From NCBI GenBank assembly GCA_964636275.1, contig CAZWRN010000004.1, forward strand, positions 6,120-70,119: a DNA stretch of 64,000 bases, read 5' to 3'. The notes below the pieces were generated by a model, which had not been told where the DNA came from, made no database searches, and worked only from the letters and a program-made list of their open reading frames with translations. Position 1 is the first letter of the stretch. Every line of letters begins with the position of its first letter. This document shows, in pieces, positions 43,419 to 49,512 of the stretch. This stretch comes from CAZWRN01 sp964636275 (GTDB lineage Bacteria; Patescibacteriota; Microgenomatia; Daviesbacterales; UBA10151). The translations under genes were made by a program, and so were the position numbers.

Positions 43419-44735
43419 GTGAAGCGTTGGATTTTTACTCTTACAACCTTGACTGCCCTTCTTTTTTCAATTCACATCTCACACGTCCAAGCAGCCAATC
43501 CAGCTCCCATCCAGGTTACTCCGCCAACTGGGCAAACTGTTTCAACTACCAGATTAGAATGGTTGGCTCCCGACTATAGTCTCAAAAGCACTTCACCTTA
43601 CCGGGTACAGATCGCCAATAATCCCGACTTCCAGCCTACAGAAAAAGACTATTCCACCCAAAACACCTACTATGCTCCTACCTCTTTAACCGAAGGTGTC
43701 TGGTATTGGCGGATACTGGCCAAAGATATCAATGGAGTAGAAAGCGCCTGGAGTCCCACCAGCCAATTCACCTATTCCACCAGTATTCCTACGCCTTTTC
43801 CCAGCCCTAGCATTGAACCAAGCCCTACTATCACCCCGTTACCAACCCCTACTCCATTTACAATCACAGTTTCTCCGAGTATCTCCCCAACACCAACTCC
43901 TACCCCCAGCCCTTATTTCAGTTTTGGAACTCTTCCATCTACAATCAATTCAAATCAAAGTTTCCAACTTTCAGTCAGCCTTTATCTACCTCAATCCCCC
44001 CAAACTATTTTTTATCTGAAGGGGGCTTTTTATGAAGATGGCAGCTCTAATTATTTTGGACAAACCAAATACAGCGGCAACTGGATAAAAAATAGCCAAA
44101 CCTATTCCAGTCAATATAAGATCCAAACTGATTCTGCGGGTAGCTGGCTGGGCAACATCGAATTCATCCCCGACCCTCAGGATAGTGGCTTTGATTCATC
44201 CGGTGAGTATCATTTTAAGGTGGCCAGATACACCTCTTCCGGCTCAGGTCCAACATGGAGTGACAGCCAAACCCTCTATATCAATGAGATAATCATTCCT
44301 TCCCCATCCCCTTCATCATTACCATCAGCTTTACCTAGTCCAAGCCCAGCTACTACAGCTGAAACTGATAATACTTTTGCCAGTCTGATTGAAGACCAAC
44401 CAATCTATGAAGAATCAACCATCTCGGGCACAGAAGCATCACCATCAGCTTTTATAAATCCAGAATTGCCTCAGGTAGCAGGAATAGCCACAGTAGCCGG
44501 TGATATAAATACCAAAAACAACACAGCCACTGACAAACTGATCAACCCGGGATGGTTTTACCTAAGCTCTGGTCTCCTTTTTTTGATTGGCATAGCTTCA
44601 GCATTCATAGTAAAATACCAACTAGGCCGTCAAATAAAAAAATGGTTATCTCCTCCAACTCAGCTGAAGACACCCAAGAGTTTGCCGCCTCTGTGGCAGC
44701 GCGATTTACCACCCACGGAGGAGTGGTTGCGCTAA
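43419..44735 (+). CDS. Secreted Pro/Ser/Thr-rich surface protein with C-terminal membrane anchor
   Basis: About 438 residues if started at the GTG 43419, which gives a clean signal peptide (MKRWIFTLTTLTALLFSIHI); the TTG at 43395 lies inside the repeat array. A fibronectin/Ig-like beta domain follows (VTPPTGQTV, YRVQIANNPDF, WYWRILAKD), then a Pro-Ser-Thr linker with SPSPT repeats, a second beta domain (YHFKVARYTSSGSGPTW), another linker, LPQVAG, and a C-terminal helix with a basic tail. This is a typical cell-surface stalk layout. No family name or ligand is known to me. Its 3' end overlaps tsaE by 94 nt. Confidence 0.75.
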   Translation: MKRWIFTLTTLTALLFSIHISHVQAANPAPIQVTPPTGQTVSTTRLEWLAPDYSLKSTSPYRVQIANNPDFQPTEKDYSTQNTYYAPTSLTEGVWYWRILAKDINGVESAWSPTSQFTYSTSIPTPFPSPSIEPSPTITPLPTPTPFTITVSPSISPTPTPTPSPYFSFGTLPSTINSNQSFQLSVSLYLPQSPQTIFYLKGAFYEDGSSNYFGQTKYSGNWIKNSQTYSSQYKIQTDSAGSWLGNIEFIPDPQDSGFDSSGEYHFKVARYTSSGSGPTWSDSQTLYINEIIIPSPSPSSLPSALPSPSPATTAETDNTFASLIEDQPIYEESTISGTEASPSAFINPELPQVAGIATVAGDINTKNNTATDKLINPGWFYLSSGLLFLIGIASAFIVKYQLGRQIKKWLSPPTQLKTPKSLPPLWQRDLPPTEEWLR

Positions 44736-45079
44736 TCGGTGATTTAGGGAGTGGAAAAACCACCTTCACTCAAGGCTTTGCCAGAGCCCTCGGAATCCAC
44801 GAAAAAATAGCCTCCCCTACATTTACTTTAATCCGCCAACATCAAATACCAAATTCAGAACGAACTCTCTATCATTTGGACCTCTACCGACTTGAGTCAG
44901 TAAACCCAACTGAACTAGGATTAACTGATTTATTCCAACAACGTGAAGATATTGTATTGATAGAATGGGCAGAAAAGCTGGGAAACCAACTACCAAAAGA
45001 TGCTTTGGTTATTAACTTTAAACATCTTTCTGCCGATAGACGGGAAATTGAAATACCTGAAACCATACTACGTAGTTGA
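44642..45079 (+). CDS. tsaE: tRNA threonylcarbamoyladenosine biosynthesis ATPase TsaE
   Basis: A 145-residue P-loop protein. VALIGDLGSGKTTFTQGFA is Walker A, SPTFTLIRQH is the TsaE switch region, HLDLYRL and VLIEWAEKL complete the family signature. TsaE binds the TsaBD complex and is needed for t6A formation on ANN-decoding tRNAs. I set the start at the ATG 44642 because the family begins right there; a longer in-frame reading from 44552 adds a non-homologous stretch. The gene overlaps the preceding surface-protein gene by 94 nt in another frame. Confidence 0.92.
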   Translation: MVISSNSAEDTQEFAASVAARFTTHGGVVALIGDLGSGKTTFTQGFARALGIHEKIASPTFTLIRQHQIPNSERTLYHLDLYRLESVNPTELGLTDLFQQREDIVLIEWAEKLGNQLPKDALVINFKHLSADRREIEIPETILRS

Positions 45080-45101
45080 CTACGTAGTTATCTACGTAGT
45101 T
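45068..45101. repeat. Three CTACGTAGTT copies with period 12
   Basis: Perfect copies at 45068, 45080 and 45092, each containing the palindrome CTACGTAG. They begin inside the last codons of tsaE and end at the stop of the convergent EVE gene. Pairs of copies can fold on each other, so the region may terminate both genes. Confidence 0.85.
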
Positions 45102-45508
45102 TAGACAGCTACACTTTTTTTCTGAAGCCAGGCAATAAATTTATCCGGTACTGGCATGGTTGAAAGTCGTCCTTGTCTGACCAGATACCAGTCATCAAAC
45201 AGATGTGACTCTTTAATCTCCCGCAGAGTCACCGGTTTTTCCAGCTTACTGACAAATCGAAACCAGGGAACAAATGATTTAGGATTTTTGGGATCGGGCT
45301 GCGCCTCTTTACTCACTTTAGCCACCCCCACAATCGCCGGATCACCCGTCCCACTGTGGTAAATGAATACTATATCGCCAATTTTCATCTCACGCAAAAA
45401 ACGATTGGCTAAAGGATTATTGACCCCATCCCAATAATCTTCCCCCAGCTTTTCCAGCTCATCTATGGAATAGACACTTGGCTCAGTCTTGGCTAAAAAA
45501 TATTGCAT
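45101..45508 (-). CDS. EVE-domain protein
   Basis: A 135-residue single EVE domain (PF01878). YFLAKTEPSVYSIDEL is the usual N-terminus, followed by DGVNNPLANRFLREMKIGD, VFIYHSG, IVGVAKVS and PWFRFVSKL. EVE domains adopt a PUA-like fold and are thought to read modified bases in DNA or RNA, as in THYN1-like proteins. The leader has a clear AGGAG 8 nt before the ATG, unlike many neighbours. The binding target is unknown. Confidence 0.9.
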   Translation of the reverse strand: MQYFLAKTEPSVYSIDELEKLGEDYWDGVNNPLANRFLREMKIGDIVFIYHSGTGDPAIVGVAKVSKEAQPDPKNPKSFVPWFRFVSKLEKPVTLREIKESHLFDDWYLVRQGRLSTMPVPDKFIAWLQKKSVAV

Positions 45509-45526
45509 AATTTGTCTCCTTCCAAA

Positions 45527-45561
45527 CTATATACCATATACCATATACTAAATACTAGTTA
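45527..45561. repeat. Heptamer array (CCATATA) before the lipid kinase gene
   Basis: CTATATA, CCATATA, CCATATA, CTAAATA, CTAGTTA run in register up to the first base of the ATG at 45561. A TATACT at 45544-45549 inside the array is a possible -10 box 11 nt before the ATG. Confidence 0.8.
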
Positions 45562-45911
45562 TGCTCAGATCTCGTCTTAACTCTTTTAAATACGCCTTTG
45601 CCGGACTCAAAACTGCCGCCAAAGATCAACCCAATTTTTTGATTCATTGTCTGGTAGGATCAATCGTTATTTTTGCTGGCAGCTATTTTAATATTTCACA
45701 GCTAGACTGGCTGATCCTGGCCCTCACAATTGGCATGGTTATCACAGTCGAACTCACCAACACGGCCATTGAAGAGATAGTTAACTCATTTACCGATCAA
45801 GTCCATCCAGCCGCCAAAAAAGCTAAAGATGTAGCTGCAGCTGCAGTACTGGTATCTTCAATTACGGCTGTTATTGTCGGATTGGTGATTTTTCTACCCT
45901 ATTTGTACTAA
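45561..45911 (+). CDS. dgkA: DgkA-like undecaprenol/diacylglycerol kinase
   Basis: A 116-residue, three-helix membrane protein. RLNSFKYAFAGLKTA at the N-terminus, the catalytic ELTNTAIEEIV in the second helix and HPAAKKAKDVAAAAVL match the DgkA/UdpK family (PF01219). In Gram-positive-like cells this enzyme mainly phosphorylates undecaprenol, which recycles the lipid carrier that the glycosylation genes depend on. Its 3' end overlaps the convergent GT-C gene by 4 nt. Substrate preference is inferred from context. Confidence 0.9.
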   Translation: MLRSRLNSFKYAFAGLKTAAKDQPNFLIHCLVGSIVIFAGSYFNISQLDWLILALTIGMVITVELTNTAIEEIVNSFTDQVHPAAKKAKDVAAAAVLVSSITAVIVGLVIFLPYLY

Positions 45912-47437
45912 ATTTTTTCTCTTTTTTGGACCTTGATCAGACCATACTCTTTTTCTTCTACCGGTTGAGTAAAAATATTTTCAACATTCATAAAATCATC
46001 CACCATGTATTGTTCAATGCCTCTCACCGGCTCCATTATCAAATACTGAATGCTGGGTAATTCAGAACGCGAAGTTTCTACTTCCAGATGTCCAGCATAT
46101 CCACTGGCTGCATTACCTCCCCATACCGGCAGATAGCCATATTTTTTAGCTCCATATTGTTCTAAAACATAACTCCAGACGATATTTACATTGAGTGGTA
46201 TTGATAAAGCATTGACTGAAAAAGGCCTCCCCCCCGCATTCTGGTAGATATAATCGATAACCTTTTTTTGATCAGACCACAGCATCCCAGACTGAACATT
46301 TATTGAAGGCAAAGTCCCAAACGGGTTGTATTTTTTAATTTGATACAGATTGGAAAAAATAATTAAAACTACTAAAATACTACTGAGCCACAACCATTTC
46401 TGACTCAGTTTTATCAGTAAAAAACTGACAAAAATAACAGCAGCAACAGATGCCCCACCCGAATAATAATAAAGCGGGATTGAAGCCGTATTTTTAAGAT
46501 ACGGTATGAGTCCCACCCCAAACCAGACTAATAAAAAAACTGTCTTTTTTAGCTCATACTTTTTCCAGACATAGAAAATTGCCAAGGAAAATATTAACAA
46601 CCCTATCAAACCCGGCCAAATATTAAAGATCGAATCAGCAATAAACCGGCTATATATCAGGGAGCTATTGGCTAAAAGATCCGGAGTGGTATCTGAGTGT
46701 GAAAATAAAATACCAAATATCAATGTCTGAACCCCTCTGAAATGAAATTTGAATTCAGCCATTATAAAGCTGGAGATGACAATCAAAAATACAGCGGCTG
46801 AAATTGCAATTTGCCTGATAGAAAGCTTGGGTAAAAGTTTACCCAATTTACCAAGTCCAAACAAAAGTATAAATCCTCCAATACCCAGATATATCAGAGG
46901 GAACTCCAATTGAATTGCTAAGCCCCAGCCTAAAGCAGCCACTACCAACCCCCACCATCTCTTTCTAAACAACAGCAAAACTAAACCTAAATAAAAGACT
47001 AATCCTGCCTGTACAGATAAAGATGGGTGGTTTTGATAGATAGCAAACTGAGTTTGTTCAAAAGAAACAGCGTATAAAAAAGCCGCCAGAAAACCAGTTT
47101 TTCGGCCATAAAGAAAATAACCGATCAAAAACACCCATACAATCCCGGTTGCATTCAGTACTCGTAAAAAGGCATTAATCACTTCAGGATTACCACCAGA
47201 AATAAAATGAAAGGGAGCGAAAATATAGTAATACAACGGACCATGAAACAGACCATCAATCAAAGTTGTCGGACCGACCAACCGCAAATTTCCCTGTAGC
47301 AGCTCTTGAACCACAAAAGCATCCCGCGCCTGGTCATAACCAAAGTAAATATTATATGGAAAATACAAAAACCTGATCCCTAAAGCTAAAATAAAAATCA
47401 TTCCCAGCAGCCAATATTGTTTTAAAAGCTGAACCAT
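45908..47437 (-). CDS. GT-C membrane glycosyltransferase with DQARD / GPTTL / GPLYYY motifs
   Basis: A 509-residue protein, third member of the subfamily at 8415-10040 and 23492-25027. It has FGYDQARDAFVV after helix 1, LVGPTTL, HGPLYYYIFAPF and ~10 helices followed by a soluble tail. It lies about 15 kb from the main glycosylation block and between a lipid kinase and a DNA-repair gene. The motif set suggests the same reaction type with a lipid-linked sugar donor. The substrate is unknown. Confidence 0.78.
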   Translation of the reverse strand: MVQLLKQYWLLGMIFILALGIRFLYFPYNIYFGYDQARDAFVVQELLQGNLRLVGPTTLIDGLFHGPLYYYIFAPFHFISGGNPEVINAFLRVLNATGIVWVFLIGYFLYGRKTGFLAAFLYAVSFEQTQFAIYQNHPSLSVQAGLVFYLGLVLLLFRKRWWGLVVAALGWGLAIQLEFPLIYLGIGGFILLFGLGKLGKLLPKLSIRQIAISAAVFLIVISSFIMAEFKFHFRGVQTLIFGILFSHSDTTPDLLANSSLIYSRFIADSIFNIWPGLIGLLIFSLAIFYVWKKYELKKTVFLLVWFGVGLIPYLKNTASIPLYYYSGGASVAAVIFVSFLLIKLSQKWLWLSSILVVLIIFSNLYQIKKYNPFGTLPSINVQSGMLWSDQKKVIDYIYQNAGGRPFSVNALSIPLNVNIVWSYVLEQYGAKKYGYLPVWGGNAASGYAGHLEVETSRSELPSIQYLIMEPVRGIEQYMVDDFMNVENIFTQPVEEKEYGLIKVQKREKI

Positions 47438-47483
47438 AACTCAAGTGTAATTCAAATATATCCTTTTACAACAAGGAACTTGG

Positions 47484-47489
47484 TATACT
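47484..47489 (+). promoter_or_regulatory. -10 box (TATACT) of alkyltransferase gene, likely leaderless
   Basis: TATACT ends 6 nt before the ATG at 47496. Confidence 0.5.
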
Positions 47490-47495
47490 CATTTA

Positions 47496-47810
47496 ATGAA
47501 AAATTTCACTGAAACTATCCAAAATTTGGCCAAACAAATCCCCGCTGGCAAAGTTGCCACCTATGGGCAACTTGCAGCACTCGCTGGTCAGCCAAAAGCG
47601 GCTCGGGCCGTCGGGATGATCATGAGCAAAAATACCAGTCCTGAAACCATCCCATGTCACCGGGTAGTAGCTTCTAGTGGTAAATTGACTGGTTATGCTT
47701 TTGGTGGAATTGAAAAAAAGAAACAATTACTAAAAAAAGAAGGTGTCAAATTTATTGGAGATAAAGTAGACTTAAAATATTCACTGTGGAATCATGAAGT
47801 TACTCATTAA
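47496..47810 (+). CDS. MGMT-family O6-alkylguanine-DNA alkyltransferase, catalytic domain only
   Basis: A 104-residue protein equal to the C-terminal DNA-binding/catalytic domain of Ogt/MGMT (PF01035). IPAGKVATYGQLAALAG forms the helix-turn-helix, ARAVGMIMSKN contains the arginine finger, and IPCHRVVASSGKLTGY holds the acceptor cysteine in PCHRV. The usual N-terminal RNase H-like domain is missing. Since the cysteine is kept it is likely an active one-use methyl acceptor and not an alkyltransferase-like protein, which would carry Trp there. It overlaps the next gene by 17 nt. Confidence 0.88.
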   Translation: MKNFTETIQNLAKQIPAGKVATYGQLAALAGQPKAARAVGMIMSKNTSPETIPCHRVVASSGKLTGYAFGGIEKKKQLLKKEGVKFIGDKVDLKYSLWNHEVTH

Positions 47811-48303
47811 TCTTGGCCCGCTGCTGATTTTTCTTTTCTGGAGTTATCAGCTGATATTTACTCCTCAGCATTGGATAATGCTCGACTTTGCCAATATTAT
47901 AATACATGAAACAGGCCATCTACTTTTTATGCTATTCCCACAGTTTCTTTATATTTTGGGAGGCTCTTTTTTTCAAATATTTATGCCCTGTATCGCACTC
48001 GGTTATTTCTTCTTCACCCATCAAAAACTGGCGACTATTTTTAGTCTATTTTGGATTGGCAACAATTTGATTAATGTTGCTGTCTATATTAAAGATTCAC
48101 AAGCTATGCGGCTACCCAAATTTCTTGGTATGAATGGTATTCACGACTGGAATTGGCTACTAAGTCAGATGTATCTTATAAAATACGATTGGCTCATCGG
48201 CAACATCGTTTTTGGGATCGGAATTATTTTTCTATTAATGAGCATTTGCTGGCTCACAATTGAATCGTTGCAAGAACTTTCCAGGATTAATAAGAATAAT
48301 TAA
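47794..48303 (+). CDS. Integral membrane protein with HETGH metalloprotease-like motif
   Basis: A 169-residue protein with four to five helices. FANIIIHETGHLLFML near residue 38 contains HExxH inside a hydrophobic segment, as in M50-type intramembrane zinc proteases, and GGSFFQIFMPCIALGYFF follows. The NNLINVAVYIKDSQAM loop and an HDWNWLL segment could give a third ligand, but the NPDG-type motif of site-2 proteases is not evident. I call it a possible M50B-like membrane peptidase with unknown substrate. It overlaps the alkyltransferase by 17 nt and the convergent gene by 4 nt. Confidence 0.55.
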   Translation: MKLLINLGPLLIFLFWSYQLIFTPQHWIMLDFANIIIHETGHLLFMLFPQFLYILGGSFFQIFMPCIALGYFFFTHQKLATIFSLFWIGNNLINVAVYIKDSQAMRLPKFLGMNGIHDWNWLLSQMYLIKYDWLIGNIVFGIGIIFLLMSICWLTIESLQELSRINKNN

Positions 48304-49274
48304 TACTTACATTCTGGAAGTTTATTCATCAGAGTCAGATTTGATCCTATTTCATATTTATTGTCGTCATCCCCGCCATCATCTTTCATTCTATTTTGAT
48401 ATAGAGGAGACTCTAAAACAGTATTAATCTCCCAGTTATCAGCACTTGCACAATAGGCATAATGAAAGGTTTGGTTATTTTTTGGATCGATAGATAATTC
48501 CTTAATTGGCACCCTGGTCTGTTGAGTCAAATCAGTCTTAACCCAACCATCACCATTTGTCTGAAGGCCTGCTAACAAACTTGAACCATAACAGTTCGAA
48601 GGAATGTGCAACCCTTTACAAAGAATATTAGGTTTTTCTGGATTAAGTGTGGATTCTTGAACAGCCACATTTATGGCATTCTGCAAGATAGCCAAATCTG
48701 TCACACGTTTTACATCACGGGTTAACCTATGGTCTAAAAATTTGAATGTCGATAGCATTTGATCAAACATCTGAATACTCTCTACATCATAGTAAGCAAA
48801 ATTTATCTTCCAACTATCTACTGTAGAAACTAACATTCCGTTAGAATATATATATTTCTTCATTTTCAAAGTGTCCAAATTAGTTTCCTCTATTTTAAGT
48901 GGTTTATTCGTAAACATCTTGAAAACCATATCCGGATTGATCTCAAATAATGGTTCTCGCTTACAATCTGAAATTTCTTCTGAATCGGCTGGAAGTCTTT
49001 TAACTAAAACAAATTCACTCTTGAACTCAGGGCAGGAATTATAAACGAACATATCTCCTGGATACTTTATTGAAAAAAAATTATTCTTATCGGTAAAAAC
49101 TTTCCAGGAATCAGTTTGATTGTTTATCTCAATTTGCACAGGATTTTGAACTGAATTTAAATCTTGAGAATTCGACAGAGTTGAATAATACCAGGCTCCG
49201 CCTATGATACTCAAAGAAAGAATAGAAATAACAGCAATAAAAATAATCGGAACAAAACCCCTCTGATTCATCAA
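48300..49274 (-). CDS. Single-helix secreted protein with type IV pilin-like C-terminal domain
   Basis: A 324-residue protein. One N-terminal helix (about 8-30) follows the short leader MMNQRGFVP. A middle domain of about 140 residues is unknown (NNFFSIKYPGDMFVY resembles lipoprotein-like beta folds). The C-terminal ~130 residues look like the globular head of a type IV (pseudo)pilin: TDLAILQNAINVAV as the helix end, then IDPKNNQTFHYAYCAS, LESPLYQNRMKDDGG and YEIGSNL. The leader is not a clear prepilin site. It could be a pilus-related surface protein. Confidence is modest. Confidence 0.5.
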   Translation of the reverse strand: MMNQRGFVPIIFIAVISILSLSIIGGAWYYSTLSNSQDLNSVQNPVQIEINNQTDSWKVFTDKNNFFSIKYPGDMFVYNSCPEFKSEFVLVKRLPADSEEISDCKREPLFEINPDMVFKMFTNKPLKIEETNLDTLKMKKYIYSNGMLVSTVDSWKINFAYYDVESIQMFDQMLSTFKFLDHRLTRDVKRVTDLAILQNAINVAVQESTLNPEKPNILCKGLHIPSNCYGSSLLAGLQTNGDGWVKTDLTQQTRVPIKELSIDPKNNQTFHYAYCASADNWEINTVLESPLYQNRMKDDGGDDDNKYEIGSNLTLMNKLPECKY

Positions 49275-49311
49275 TCTTAATGATCTGCATTCTGAAAGTA
49301 AAAAGCAAGAA

Positions 49312-49335
49312 TTAATTAGGATAGTGACACTTCTT
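49312..49335 (-). repeat. Direct copy of the secA 3' end (distal copy)
   Basis: These 24 bases are identical to the last 24 bases of secA (49513-49536) and on the minus strand still read KKCHYPN followed by TAA. The copy lies 201 nt downstream of the true gene end. Confidence 0.95.
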
Positions 49336-49337
49336 TA

Positions 49338-49386
49338 GAGAATGAAGTGCTACAGAAACAGCGATTTCTGTAGTGACGTAATTCTC
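49338..49386 (-). other. Structured hairpin element, copy 2 behind secA
   Basis: The outer stem GAGAAT/ATTCTC (49338-49343 with 49381-49386) encloses a perfect 9-bp inner stem, CTACAGAAA/TTTCTGTAG (49350-49358 with 49365-49373), and a six-base loop CAGCGA. The outer stem keeps pairing although the corresponding base pair in the two other copies is T-A and not G-C. The element is preceded, in gene orientation, by 15 bases (49389-49403) that match the inverted gene segment at 13 positions. Confidence 0.75.
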
Positions 49387-49411
49387 GCAAAAAATGTCAC
49401 TTTGATTAGAA

Positions 49412-49435
49412 TTAATTAGGATAGTGACACTTTTT
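49412..49435 (-). repeat. Direct copy of the secA 3' end (middle copy)
   Basis: 23 of 24 bases match the secA 3' end. The minus strand again reads KKCHYPN and TAA. It starts 101 nt downstream of the true copy and 100 nt upstream of the distal copy, so the units are in regular tandem. Confidence 0.95.
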
Positions 49436-49437
49436 AA

Positions 49438-49485
49438 GATAACAGAATGCTCCATGACAACGATCATTTTAGCAATGAAGTTATC
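49438..49485 (-). other. Structured hairpin element, copy 1 behind secA
   Basis: The outer stem GATAAC/GTTATC (49438-49443 with 49480-49485) encloses a short inner stem ATGA/TCAT with loop CAACGA (49454-49467). In gene orientation it is preceded by 15 bases (49488-49502) that are the reverse complement of the secA segment 49522-49536 at 14 of 15 positions. TTGCGATAA at its edge is shared with the ppa copy. Confidence 0.75.
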
Positions 49486-49512
49486 GCAAGAAGTGACACT
49501 ATTACTATAGCA

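Noticed and set aside
49338..49485. Hairpin elements as integron attC sites
   Set aside because: No RYYYAAC/GTTRRRY core pair or integrase is seen, and the flanks are copies of gene 3' ends, which attC cassettes do not have.
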